From the NCBI GenBank assembly GCA_023333565.1, contig JAJKFH010001650.1, forward strand, positions 48,741 through 112,740: a stretch of 64,000 nucleotides of DNA. The letters run 5' to 3'. The DNA is from Puffinus mauretanicus (Eukaryota; Chordata; Aves; Procellariiformes; Procellariidae). The notes below the pieces were generated by a model. It worked only from the letters and a program-made list of their open reading frames with translations, was not told where the DNA came from and searched no databases. This document shows, piece after piece, positions 48,499 to 60,840 of this stretch; the stretch's first letter is position 1, and every line of letters begins with the position of its first letter. A program made the position numbers and the translations under genes.

Positions 48499-51400
48499 CT
48501 GTGCAAGAAAGAAAAGCCAAGATAGTTAGTAATCTGTAATCAGCTTTTTAAAATACAAATAAGGAACACAGATTTTGCTCCAGCTGAGGAGTAGGACAGA
48601 TCATGAATGTTACCTGAGTAATAAACAAAACAGACTGTTTAGTAAGATCAAGAATAGGATGGTCAGAATGATGTGAGGGAGAAGGGCTTAAGAATGGGTG
48701 TATCAAGAATGAGCTAGTGGCACTGGAGCAAGATACACAAACTAATCCTGCAATGGAGCAAAAGTCCAAAGGCCTCTTTGGCTAGTATCTTGTTTTCAAC
48801 AGTAGTGAATGCTTTAAATATATGTACAGAAGACAGATCATCATCATCATTCCCCAGTGTATCCTTTTGGCTTCTGCCAATCAAATGGCTTGGTGACTGT
48901 CTATGTTGGAAGCTGCATATGGATACTGTGTTTATCAGCCCCTGTGGGGAAAAGCTAGTAATACATTAATACATTACAATACATAATACATTACAATACA
49001 TTTGAATCTGCAGTTCAAGAGGAGAGCTATTTCACTGCAGCTTATGCTGAGGTTACGTGAACCTCTATAGTTAACTGAAAGGCAAGAGTTTCCACTCACT
49101 ATTGGGGCACTGGCTGTTGTCACCCCAGCCATTACAGGAGTCTTTCCTGGTCAAAAGGCTGAGAACAAGAGTTTAATGAGCCTGACAGGTTATTGAAAAT
49201 GAACGCAGACTGAATCCAGAGCAAACTGGAATGTCAGAACTTTTCAGCTCCTGCTGAGGCTGAATGAGAAAGATGCAAAAGTCAACATTCTCTTAACACA
49301 AGATCAGCCGCAATGCTGATGACCTTCTACCACAATATCCTGTCTCTGACACTAGTCAGTATTAGCCTCTCAGGGAACAAATATAAAGCACAGGGCATGT
49401 GTAGGGTGATCTTCTCCCTGTTATGCCCTTCCAGTATCAGAAAGTTGGTCACAATCACCTAAAGATTCTTCAAAATGCATTGTTCGTATGTACATCTGCA
49501 AATGCAGCAATCTGCACAATCTCATATTGTGGAATAAATGGTTCCACACTTGCTCCACACTCGTGCAATAAATGGTTCCTCTCACTCTCAAAACATTTTG
49601 AATGGGATTCCAAAGCAGAGGGACTGAAAGATGGATTGCAAGTGTGCATGTGGACATACTTGGAAGTCACTGGCAATCACGTTTCCTTTTAGCAGTTATT
49701 CATATGTATTTTCATATCAATCACAACAATAAGAAAAGATCCAGTAGGAACAAGCTTGACTCTTAACAGTGTCTGTAGCTTGTTTCTAGCTTGAAATGGT
49801 TTGAATCATTCAGACCTGTGTTCAAAGAAATAATTTGCTTTACAGTAAATGTGATATTGCATGCTGACACAAAGCAGGTGATCCCACCCAACTCATCATT
49901 GATAGTGGTGTCTGTCAGAAGTCCCTTCACACAACTGTGCTCAGCATACATTTTGAATGGTTTGGAGCTCCAGCACATAGACACTCAAGTATTCTTTTGT
50001 GGAGATGTGAGAAAGTCCGATGACAAACAAGTCAATCTTTAGCGTCACAAAAAAGGTAATCTGTGGTGCCTCCTTCCATATTCTTCCTCTGCCATAAGCT
50101 TCCTCTGATCACCTTGTGTTGGCTAGACTCTCCTTGAGCTAGTCAGCAGACAACTAGCTCAGGAAAAAGAAAAAGCAGGGGCAAGGAGGTCATTTAAGAA
50201 CACAATGAGGATAAGAACTTTTACAAGGAAGCGTGGCCAAGAACAGGGAAGAGGGAGGAGCAGAGAGGACAGGACAGGACTGGAACCTTCACTGTTCAGC
50301 AATAGCAATCCATTAGGTTGATTCCAGTGTGCATTCTCCAGCTAAGTTTGGAATACCCGACAGTCTCAATTTTGTTAAAAAAGAATTTGCTACCTACACA
50401 CTTTGGACAGGACAAGCCACCGTTGAAGATAATGTGAAAGCAACTGATCTGTGATTCTCAAAGTCAAAGGGAGTTTGTGCTGCTGCTGATAATCTGAACA
50501 ATGTGATAATCTGAAATGGTGTTCAAATCCTCACTTGTCTGAAGTGATAAAATTGAAAGTAGGATGGAGTCCAAAATTAGCCTGTCCTCTAGAAAAAGGG
50601 CAGTGGAAAAAAGTCATGTATCTCAGCACATCTCAAAAGACATTGTATTAAAAGCTCAAGATTCGAAAAAAAAAAATAGAGGCAGAGGATCTGCAGAGAT
50701 ATTTCTCCTTTTCTTTTTGATTACAGTTAGCTGACATATATGATCCATTACAATTAATCTTTGTGAAAAAAATACTGCTAATGAGGCAGAGACGTAGATT
50801 TACAAAAGGGCTGTGTTACTTCATGTTCTCTGAAGTACCTAATTCCCATACTTAAATTCAACAGTCATTCACATGCATAAACCTATAGGCACCAAAATAC
50901 TCTTGCTGCTCAAGTCAGAGGTGATAGGGTTTTTTGAAACACTGGGGTTAGACTTAAAACTCCAGGAGAAAGTTAGTGTTTATAAACCCAGACGAGCTGA
51001 AGAGCAGCATTACATATGCCAGAGACGTAAGCTTTAAGCCACATCTGTGTCCTTGGCATTTCCTGGTGTTTACTATAGATGGTCTTCCTCTCAACACTGC
51101 CTCATGCACAGAACTTAGCACAAGGTCATAAACCTCATTAGTAGACAAAACACCTGAAATGTAGGTATTGCAAAACTGAAGACTGCAATATGCAAGTTCC
51201 TATATGAAACTACCCCGTATAAGAGGCAATTTATGTCTAGTTATTTCCCCTACTAGCAGAAACTCTTCAGTTAGCACACTCTTCAGCTCTCTAGTAAGGG
51301 AACATACTCTATACAAGCCCAACCGCCTTATCAAACTAGGTTACTGGTACCATTTGACTGACACTACATACAAGCAACAAAATTGCAGTGTACATCTTTG

Positions 51401-54400
51401 TCATAAGTAATTTTAACTGATAAAAATGTATTAATTTAGTCACTCACAGAGCAATATGTCTTGCCTCTTTAAGGCGAGTATCTTTAAGTATCTTTAAAAA
51501 GTTGCAAATTAAGACATTTTGTGTCTATATCATTTTGGTCCATGAAAAGTTAAGGTGTTTTTTTTTGGTAGGACTGCTACTCACATTATAAAGGTTCTGT
51601 ACACTTGCAGGAGGTAGCTGAGCATTTGTATTTGCCCATGTGATTTGTCTCCCCAGGTTCCTATTGTTGGAGATTCTGGCCTGTTGAGAAGGTGGTGCAG
51701 AACAGTTCCTGACCACAGCACCAGAATTTGCATTACCTGCAGAAGAAAAAACATGAGAGAAAGTAGGAAAATCATGAGGGGCCAGAACACACTGATTGAG
51801 GCAGGGACAGAACATAAAAACTGAGTCAGCGTTTGCCACCTCGCTTCATCTCAAACAGACATCTCAAAAATATTCAGAATAAAATCAGAATGTAGTAGCA
51901 AACAAAACCAGTTCAAAAGGGCATGGGAAAAGGTAACAGCAGTAGAGAAGCAAAGGGAAAACAGAAAGGAACATAGAGTCAAGACTGAGGCAGGGAAGAG
52001 CCAAAGAGAATGTCGTACACTCAAAACTCATTCAACAGTGTTTTGTTCTTACGTCATTTTCCTCCCACACTTTCACTCTCTCATTTTGCCATGTAAATTC
52101 CCCTCATTTCTTTTTCCCCACTCAATCTCTTTTCTTCTTTTTTCCCCATAATGATGTCTCATGGTGGATTACATCCCACTGTAGGAGGATAGTACCTACT
52201 TTGAACAGCAGTGTGTGTTATGGGATTGTATATCACATTGATCTTTGATCTTTGACATAAAGTTCCTGCTAAATCTTCACTCCGGCTGGGTACTTCTGTC
52301 TGGATCCTAGCTGTAGTTGCAGCATGCACATGCAAAGTTTTTAGAAGAGGCGGTGTTGGTTCTCTCTGGCCTTTCCTGGTAGGTAAAGTCACAGAACTGG
52401 AATTTGGAAGAAGTGGCCGGGATTCAGACTGACTTAGTTGAACGTTTTCTCTCCCCACTTGCTCCTTTGGATGGCTATTCAATTTTTTTTCAAGGATCAT
52501 CTACAGAAAGGAGAAGTTGGTTAGACTTAACACAGCTACACAGCAGAGCAGAGGAACAAAACATAAAAACAAAGTGAAAGACTTGCAAATAACTGCAATT
52601 TATTTCACAGGATAGGTAACAAGTATAATTTAAAAATTAATTTAGGGTTGGAAAGAAGATAGAAATAATATTCTCAGTGGAAAGAAAGAATAGGCTGAAG
52701 CATTAAGAAAAAGAATTGGGTGAACAGGCAATTTCAATACATCCTGAGGGAGAACACCACAAAATAAAATGGGCATTAGCCTTGGAAAAGACAGAATCTA
52801 TATGCCCAAAAGGTTAACACTATGTTGTTTCTTACCATCCCTTTCTAGAATTTTGCAAAGCCAATTTTTTTAATGGTCAAAGCAACATTCATTCTGGTTA
52901 GTTCATAATTTTTTCTCACCTACCTCTACATGCTATTACCTAGCAACAGAACCCTTGCCAAGGTTTTGGGTCTTGGTGCAGACAATCTGCTCTTAACTTC
53001 CTGCACCACCACACATAGTCGTCCCAAATTTGACACCCTATCAGTAAGATTATTCAAAACTATTCACTTGTTTCTTAGCCTTGTACCTAGATTATCTGTG
53101 ACCAATTTATTGACATTTAGAATACCTTTTCTACCAGTGCTCAGTATTCACTTTACTAATTCATCTGCTCATGACTCCTAACATTCTATCACAGTAGAGT
53201 TTATTAGTTTCCTTCTATTTAAGACCTTAAAAGAAATTTTAAGTAGGTTCAACTTTTAAAATTTGATTTTGTTTTTTTCTTTCTTCAATTTTAATTGCTG
53301 TTAATAGAAGCAATAACTATTTTCCTCTCTCTCTGGGAAGGTGGACACCCTTATCAGTCTTCCTCAGTCTTGGATCTTCTGATCACTAAGCTTCCTTTTC
53401 AGTCTTCTCTTCCCACTATCATTCTTTCCAATGCCTGTTTTACTACATTTACATTCCAACTCCCGCTCTTCTCACCATCTTCAAGTTCCTTTGCCTCATA
53501 ACATGGCATTTACGTAATTTTTTTCACTGTAAAAAGGGAAAAAAAAAAACCCAAACTAAGCCAAAACCAATTTCTCCTCCTGAAGGCTTGATTTACTTCC
53601 ACTTTTCCTGCTCCTCTTATTTCATTGTTAGAGCATTCACTCTGGCTATCCTCCCCCTACTGCCTCAACACCACCACCCAGATCAGTTAAGTGTCTCTCA
53701 TAATTAGTTCTGATTTGTGTTTATCTTTGTTCTTCTTTCACTTCTTCAGACATTACTCAAATTTTCATAAAATCATAGAATGGTTTGGGTTGGAAGGGAC
53801 CTTCAGAGATCATCTAGTCCAACCCACCTGCCTTGGGCAAGGGCTTTTTTCACTAGATGAGGTTGCTCAAAGCCCCGTCCACCCTGACCTTGAACACTTC
53901 CAAGGATGGGGCACCTACAACTTCTCTGGGCAACCTGGTCCAGTGTATCACCACCCTCATTGTAAAAAATTCTTCCTTGTGTCCAATCTAAACCTACCTT
54001 CTTTCAGTTTAAAACCATTGCCCTTTGTTCTGTCACTACAGGCCTTGGTAAAAAGTCTCTCTCTGTCCTTCTTATAAGCCCCCTTTAAGTACTGAAAGGC
54101 CGCAATAAGGTCTACCCAGAGCCTTCTCTGCTCCAGGCTAAACAACCCCAACTCTCTCAGCCTTTCTTTATAAGAGCGGTGTTCCAGCCCTTGGAACATT
54201 TTCTTGGCCCTCCTCTGGACCTGCCCTAACAGGTCCATATCTTTCTTGCACTGGGGACCCCAGAGCCGGACGCAGTACTCCAGGGGAGGTCTCACGAGAG
54301 CTGAGTAGAGGGGGAGAATCACCTCCCTCGAAATGCTGGCCATGCTTCTTTTCATATAGAATCATAGACCATAGAATCAGTAAGGTTGGAAAAGACCTTT

Positions 54401-57400
54401 AAGATCATCGAGTCCAACCGCCAATCCAACACACCATGCCCACTACACCATGTCCCTAAGGGCCTCATCTACACGTCTTTTAAATACCTCCAGGGATGGT
54501 GACTCTACCACTTCCCTGGGCAGCCTGTTCCAAGGCCTGACCACTCTTTCAGTAAAAAAATTCCTCCTAATGTCCAGTCTAAACCTCCCTTGGCACAACT
54601 TGAGGCCATTTCCTCTCATCCTATCGCTAGTTACTTGGCAGAAGAGACCAACACCCACCTCACTACAACCTCCTTTCAGGTAGTTGTGGAGAGCCATGAG
54701 GTCTCCCCTCAGCCTCCTCTTCTCCAGACTAAACAACCCCAGTTCCCTCAGCCGCTCCTCATAAGACTTGTGCTCCAGGCCCCTCACCAGCTGTTCCCTC
54801 CCTTCTGGACACGCCTCCAGCACCTCCATATGTAGTGAGGGGCTCCAGAACTGAACACAGAGCCCGGGAGGTGCTGGCCTCACCAGTGCCTGCAGATACA
54901 GGGGAACGAGACCACCTCTGCCCTGCTGCCTCACACTAGTTCTGATGCTACAGGCCAGGGATGCCACACCTCTTGGCCACCCTTGGCACACTGCTCGCTC
55001 ATGTTCAGCCGGGTTGCCAATCAGCACCCCAGGTCCTTTTCCTCCGGGCAGCTTCCAGCCACTCTTCCTGGGCCTGTAGCTGCCTGGGGTTGTTGTAATG
55101 GGTGCGACCCGCACTTGGCCTTGCTGGAACCCTCATACAGTTGGCGTCGGCCCATGGATCCAGCCTGTCCAGGTCCCTCTGCAGAGCCTTCCTACCCTCG
55201 AGCAGATCAACACTCCCGCCCAGCTTGGTGTCATCTGCAAACTTACTGAGGGAGCACTCGATCCCCTCATCCAGATCATTGATAAAGATATTGAACAACA
55301 CCGGCCCCAAAACTGAGCTCTGGGGAACACCGCTCGTGACCGGCCGCCAACTGGATTTAACTCCGTTGACCACAACTCTCTGGGCTCGGCCATCCAGCCA
55401 GTTTTTTACCCAGCGAAGAGTGCACCTGTCTAGGCCGTGAGCCGCCAGCTTCTCTAGGAGAATGCTGTGGGAGACAGTGTCAAAGGCCTTACTGAAGTCC
55501 AGGTAGACCACATCCACAGCCTTTCCCTCATCCACTAAGCGGGTCACCTGGTCATAGAAGGAGATCAGGTTGGTCAAGCAGGACCTGCCTTCCATGAACC
55601 CGTGCTGGCTGGGCCTGATCCCTGGTTGTCCCGGACATGGCTCGTGAGCGCCCTCAAAACAAACCGCTCCATGATCTTCCCCGGCACCGAGGTCAGGCTG
55701 ACCGGCCTGTAGTTCCCCGGATCCTCCTTCCGGCCCTTCTTGTAGATGGGCGTCACATTGGCGAGCCTCCAGTCGTCCGGGACCTCCCCAGTTAACCAGG
55801 ACTGCTGGTAAATGATGGAGAGCGGCTCGGCAAGCTCCTCCGCCAGCTCCCTCAGCACCCTCGGGTGGATCCCATCCGGCCCCATAGACTTGTGAGCGTC
55901 CAGGTGGCGTAGCAGGTCGTTAACTTCTTCCTCATGGATTATGGGGGGTCTATCCTGCTCGTCGTCCTTGTCATCCAGCTCAGGGGGCTGAGTACCCTGA
56001 GGATAACTGCTCTGACTGCTAAAGACTGAGGCAAAGAAGGCATTGAGTACCTCAGCCTTATCCTCATCCCTGGTGGCAACGTTCCCCCCTGCATCCAATA
56101 GAGGATGGAGATTCTCCTTGGCTCTCCTTTTGTCATTAATATACTTGTAAAAGCATTTTTGTTGTCTCTCACGACAGTGGCCAGGTTGAGTTCTAGCTGG
56201 GCTTTTGCCTTTCTAATTTCCACTCTGCACGACCTAACGAGATCCCTGTACTCTTCTTGACTTGCCTGCCCCTTCTTCCACAAGTGATAAACTCTCCTTT
56301 TTTTCCTGAGTCCCAGCCAGAGCTCCCGTTCAGCCAGGCCGGTCGCCTTCCCCGCCCATTCTTCTTGCTGCACATGGGGACAGCCCGCTCCTGCGCCTTT
56401 AAGACTTCCTTCTTGAAGAACGTCCAGCCTTCCTGGACCCCTTTGCCCTTCAGGACTGTCTCCCAAGGGACCCTCTCGACAGTGTCCTGAGCAGGCCAAA
56501 GTCTGCCCTCCGGAAGTCCATGGTAGCGGTTTTGCTGCCCCCCCTCTTTACTTCACCAAGTATCGAGAATTCTACCATTTCATGGTCGCTAAGCCCAAGC
56601 CGGCCTCCGACCACCACATCTCCCACCAGTCCTTCTCTGTTTGTGAACAGCAGGTCAAGCGAGGCACCTCCCCTGGTGGGCTCGCTTACCAGCTGCGTCA
56701 GGAAGTTATCCTCCACACACTCCAGGAACCTCCTCGACTGTTTCCTCTCCGCCGTGTGGTACTGCCAGCAGATGTCCGGAAAGTTAAAGTCCCCCACGAG
56801 AACAAGGGCTAGCGACTGGGAGACTTCTGCCAGCCTCTTGTAGAATATTTCGTCTGCCTCCTCATCCTGGCTAGGTGGTCTATAACAGACTCCCAGCAGG
56901 ACATCTGCCTTGTTGGCCTTCCCCCTCATCCTTACCCACAAGCACTCGACCTCATCATCACTACCATTGAGTTCTAGACAGTCGAAGCACTCCCTAACAT
57001 ACAGGGCTACCCCACCGCCTCTCCTTCCTCGCCTGTCCCTTCTGAAGAGCTTATAGCCAACCATTGCAGCACTCCAATCGTGTGATGGCTTTCTGGGCTG
57101 CAGGCGCACATTGCTGGCTCATGTCCAATTTTTCATCCACCAGTATCCCCAAGTCCTTCTTGGCAGGGCTGCCCTCAATCCCTTCATCCCCCAGCCTGTA
57201 TTGATAGCGGGGGTTGCCCTGACCCAGGGGCAGGACCTTGCACTTGGCCTTGTTGAACCTCATCAGGTTCACATGGGCCCACTTCTCGAGCTTGTCCAGG
57301 TCCCTCTGCATGGCATCCCGTCCCTCAGGCGTGTCAGCCGCACCACTCAGCTTGGTGTCATCTGCAAATTTGCCGAGGGTGCGCTCGATTCTACTGTCTA

Positions 57401-59881
57401 CAAGAAAAGTGTAGCTTTTTATTTTCCTTTTGATCTTATTGCATATATCAAATGGCATCAAAAGTACTATCTTTCCTTTTCGCTGTACAACTAAAGATTT
57501 TGCATCAGCTTTTTTTAATTTATTTGCTTGATTATTGCACCATTTCCTGATTTTTCAAGTACTACCATTTCCCGACGTTAATGCATTCAAAATATGGCTC
57601 CTAAAACATCACTGTCCTTTATTATTAGCACATCAGCTACACTGATCCTTCACTCACTCTTCTTCCTCTGTTAATTAATTATTCTGAAATCTGATAGTTC
57701 TGTGTATGTGGTGCAGCATGCAATGGCACTCGACTACACTCCAGCACAAAACCTCAGTCTGTTCGGTTATGTGATAACGGCTTGCCTGCACACCCACAGT
57801 GGAGCTCAGAAAGATAATGGCAGGATGGGGAGCCCAAATAATACTCTGCCAAGCTATGCCCTGGCCCACTCACAGCAGCCATCAGCCCAACAAAAGCCCA
57901 TCTGCGCAGGCTGGAGGAGCACAGGGATGCACTATGGCAGGTGGGAACCCAAATCAAGGGCTTCTCAACACCTTGTCTGGGCCTCTGCCAGGGCTGTCCC
58001 AGCAAAGCCATCAGCCCCATTGTCCAGGCATGAAACTCATCACAATGAGTCATCGGTATTCCTCTGGATCATCTTGTGGACTACGAGTGGCAGGGGATGG
58101 CGGGGGTGGGAGGGTGGAGGGGTTGGACACATTATGGGATGCAGGGGAAAGCCATTTGGGATCACACAGGACTTACTATGGGATGTTTAGGGTAGGAACC
58201 AAAAGCAGGAAAAGAGAGGGGTTTAGGTGATTTGGGGAGGAACAAGTGTGGGAAATAGGGGATGAGAAGTATAAAAACAGCCAGTCGTGTGTAAATAGCT
58301 GGCTGCTCAATAAGCTTGTCTGGCCATGCCCTGCACCTGATCAATGTAGTTTGCTCTATCTTCTTATTAAATTCCTTTCTCTTTCCTGGAAGAGAGGCTG
58401 TCTGTTCTGTCTGCATGTGTGTGCACGCAGGTGTGAGTGCCAGCCACTGGAGTCAGACCACAGGTCAGAGGGCCAGTGTGTCCATGGTGCCAGCAATTGA
58501 AGAGCGCAGGTGTGCAAGTGATTGCTAGCAAAGATCAAGTCAGACTAGCTGGTGAATAGATCAAGTGGCCTGGGAGCAGGGGAGTGAGTTGGTCTCTAAG
58601 GGCCAGCTCTGGGTGTGAGAGCACCTGTGTATCTCTAGAGGTGAGAACACTGGGGGCAGGGGGGACGTCGGCTAAGGGACCTGGAAAATCCTGGCCAGCT
58701 GCTTGTCTGCAAGGTCTGTACCAGCAACTGGAGTAGGGCTGCAGCCCTGGGGGGTTGTATATCCAAGTGCCAGCAGCTGAGGAGACTGGGATCCAGGGGC
58801 CAGTTACTGAGCAGACTGAGTGTCTGAGACCAGCTGCTGCAGGGATCCTTGTACATATGTGTATATATATATTCTCCACTCGTGGACTTGCTCAGCCAGG
58901 GGAGGGAGCAGGATGAGGCTGTTGGTGCTGTCTATGTTTGTGTGAGTGCTCCGAGTGCCTCTTTGTGATCCATGTGGCCAGCCATGTATATATGTATATA
59001 CGTCGTGTGTATGTGTTTTCTGTGTGCCTGTGCCTACTGAGAATACATCTTCAGCCTTGCTACTGGCTGACCTGGGGACATGGAGTGGCAGCAGCCTCGC
59101 CTCTCTTGGACTATTGGATCCAGCATAATATATTTTCCTCTAACACAGTCTTTCTCAGACATCATGCTTTACAGACTTTTCCCAGTGGGAATCTAGATTT
59201 AAAGACCTCTCAAAAATTATGACAGTGTGAAACTGACTGATAAGAAATACCAAGATGTAACTGTAAGCATGTATGGAAAGCCTAGGGGAATGCAAATAGA
59301 AGAAAATGGCAGAATTCATTAAGTGTGTGCAAGAACGGCAGGTTACCTGGAGGATTAGCATTTTGGAAAATAGGATAAGAGAAAGTACCTCATATAATTT
59401 ATTTCGATATTCTGCCACAGATAGTTGGATATCATCACCTAAAGGAAGAATCACATCATAATCCAGAGAGGGCTCCCTGGCAGGACAGTGAAACCTAAGA
59501 AGATGATAACACATAATGTAATTCACTAAGACTAAAAACAGCACCACAGGTTAACATAATGTTAAAAAGGATTGTTAAATCATCTAGTGTGATCTCTAGT
59601 GTAAATAAAGTTAGAGAAAATTAAGAATTAGCTTTGTCTTTTTTTTTTTTTCTATCATGCATATAAAGAAAATTTGTGCCAAGAGCAGGTCTATAACATC
59701 TCAGAAGACATCAGGGGAAACTGCACATTGGTATTACTCTCACCTTTTCACATAAGGATGCTGCAGAGCCTCCTCTGCTGTGAGTCGTTTATCAGGGTTA
59801 AATACTAAAAGTTTCTTCAGAAGATCCAAGGCAGGCAATGGAGTAGAGGATGGTAAAATCTCCTCAAATGTTACTCGCTGC
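48292..59881 (-). CDS. MAPK15: MAPK15 (ERK7/8), 3' five coding exons; 5' part outside window
   Basis: Minus-strand join: 59,881-59,744, 59,494-59,389, 52,500-52,200, 51,736-51,585 and 48,498-48,292. All junctions are GT-AG and the phases agree, giving about 300 C-terminal residues. MAPK15 is an atypical MAP kinase, active through autophosphorylation, with roles in autophagy and ciliogenesis. The first exon seen holds kinase subdomain XI ([20 protein letters not shown]). The second begins FHCPAREP and ends LYE; it joins MILEKK to restore the LC3-interacting YxxI motif. The long exon and the next are Ser/Pro/Gln-rich and poorly conserved. The last exon carries the conserved tail [15 protein letters not shown]. 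The ATP-binding site and the TEY activation loop lie beyond 64,000. Synteny with FAM83H supports the call. Confidence 0.95.
48499..51584. other. MAPK15: MAPK15 intron
   Basis: No further exon or recognised LINE. A tandem run of ATACATTA-like units lies at 48,957-49,003. The open frames at 49.4-50.0 kb do not resemble a known family. Confidence 0.7.
48957..49003. repeat. AT-rich tandem repeat
   Basis: Imperfect repeats of AATACATT(A/ACA) over about 47 bases within the last MAPK15 intron. Confidence 0.85.
51585..51736 (-). CDS. MAPK15: MAPK15 penultimate exon
   Basis: Acceptor TTTTTTCTTCTGCAG, donor AAT|GTGAGT, 152 nt. Its first two bases complete a serine codon begun in the previous exon; 50 codons then read [10 protein letters not shown] to SVQNLYN. 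Gln/Asn/Ser-rich and probably disordered. Confidence 0.88.
52200..52500 (-). CDS. MAPK15: MAPK15 exon encoding start of C-terminal tail
   Basis: Acceptor TCTCCTTTCTGTAG, then ATGATCCTTGAA (MILE) in phase 0; 100 codons plus one base, with donor A|GTAGGT. It encodes the proline- and serine-rich linker after the kinase domain. The exon begins with ATG, but this is an internal methionine of the LC3-interacting motif, not a start codon. Confidence 0.92.
52501..53765. other. MAPK15: MAPK15 intron, repeat-free part
   Basis: The 3' end of the 6.9 kb intron (minus-strand sense). It is AT- and pyrimidine-rich, with no exon seen. Confidence 0.7.
53766..57396 (-). mobile_element. Outer CR1 LINE split by a nested CR1
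   Basis: The left piece 53,766-54,352 (tail AATCATAGAATGG to CATGCTTCTT) and the right piece 57,087-57,396 (GGCTTTCTGGGCTGCAGG to GCGCTCGATTCTAC) are one minus-strand CR1. The uninterrupted copy at 47,116-47,899 shows the join, with about 22 bases of target lost. Confidence 0.93.
54353..57086 (-). mobile_element. Nested 2.7 kb CR1 with endonuclease and RT remnants
   Basis: The longest CR1 copy in the window, minus strand. Reading from 57,086 down: an AP-type endonuclease segment ([20 protein letters not shown], then [13 protein letters not shown] and [13 protein letters not shown]), a linker ([16 protein letters not shown]), the reverse transcriptase ([55 protein letters not shown], the FADD box at about 55,229-55,240) and the 3' UTR with the tail near 54,360. 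The coding sequence is split among five overlapping open segments in three frames, so four frameshifts separate long open stretches. Few stop codons suggest moderate age. Truncated at the 5' end within the endonuclease. Confidence 0.95.
57690..59130 (+). repeat. Probable solo LTR
   Basis: Promoter-like architecture in plus orientation: TATAAAA at 58,270-58,276, a presumed start near 58,300, an ATTAAA poly(A)-type signal at 58,366-58,371, then a long U5-like segment with repeated GTGCCAGCA(A/G)(T/C)TGA(A/G)GAG phrases and AGAATACATCTTCAGCC. No internal retroviral genes flank it. I could not fix exact ends or find a target duplication. The frames 57,702-58,230 have no family resemblance. Confidence 0.45.
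59389..59494 (-). CDS. MAPK15: MAPK15 exon after the kinase core
   Basis: Acceptor ATCTTCTTAG, 106 nt, donor GAG|GTACTT. Its first base completes an arginine codon; it then reads [10 protein letters not shown] to AEYRNKLYE, the C-terminal extension of the kinase fold typical of MAPK15 (FHCP, LSV.EYR). Confidence 0.95.
59744..59881 (-). CDS. MAPK15: MAPK15 exon, kinase subdomain XI
   Basis: Acceptor TGACTTCTAG, 138 nt, donor AG|GTGAGA. It reads [20 protein letters not shown], then [19 protein letters not shown], the conserved end of MAP kinase catalytic domains. It is the most 5' exon in the window; the sequence before it must lie right of 64,000, since the ERV fills the space to 63,867. Confidence 0.96.
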
Positions 59882-60814
59882 CTAGAAGTCAGAAAACAAT
59901 GATATAAGCTCCCAGTGTCTCATTCCCAGTGAAGGCATGAATTATAGTTCTGGAAATCACATCAAGGTGACACCTGATTCCAGAGTTTGCTCACAAATAC
60001 TGTGTCATAATCCTGGAACACTCTAACATATAGGCCTGTGAGTACGGTAAAGTCTTTTATCCCTTTGATTAGGTTTGAATGCCTCCCTCCTAGTGCTAGG
60101 AACCTACATGAAGTGCCTAACTTGCAAGTCTAGTCTTTCTCTTGTTTCAGTGGAAAGAGTGAGAGATATCGGACAGTATCAGACACAGGGTAATAACGAG
60201 TCCTCTGGACAAAGAGTCCTTCTTTTGTTCTTTTGACAATGCAGGAAGCCCAAACTCCTAACTTGGATGTTTCAGTTGAACTGTTAAAGATCCCATGAAT
60301 CCAGCCCTTAGACCACAGAAATATATTTCTGTATAATTTGCATTGAGAAGATGAAGTTTAAAAATCTGATTTTGCATTTTGAAATCCTAAAGACAATTAT
60401 TAACACAATGAATGTGAGAATATCTAATACATTTGAAAAATCAGTTTTAAAACATGATTTTTACTCATATTTTAAAAAATTTTGTTACTCCATGACAACA
60501 TTCTTTTAGTTTAGAAAAATGATCCATCACTGAACATAGCATTTGGACTGAGTGGCTCAGAAAAAATCTCTTCAGTTTTGAAGACTAAGATTTCACTTGC
60601 TCTTTTACCTAGCTGGAGCCATCTATCAGAACTTAGCCACATGACTTTCACATTTTTTGGGTAAAAAAAAAAAGAAAAAGAGAAGATAACATCCAAAGAG
60701 TAGGGCTGTCAAATAAAAGTGCATTTCAGCCAGGAATGAATGGGGATTTCCAATTGCTGTCTTTCACTACTCAGAGAAGGGTTATAGAAACGAGAGCGCT
60801 ATTCTCAGAGGTGC
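59882..60814. other. MAPK15: MAPK15 intron, repeat-free part
   Basis: AT-rich intron sequence between the kinase-subdomain XI exon and the ERV remnant. No exon seen. Confidence 0.65.
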
Positions 60815-60840
60815 TGTGGTGGGCTGACCCCGGCTAGCGG

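Noticed and set aside
52159..52500. Independent 113-residue protein starting at the ATG 52,498-52,500
   Set aside because: The ATG is directly preceded by a splice acceptor and continues MAPK15 in phase; it is an internal exon.
55005..57109. Functional reverse transcriptase/endonuclease gene
   Set aside because: The segments are parts of one CR1 ORF2 broken by four frameshifts and truncated at the 5' end; the element cannot be autonomous.
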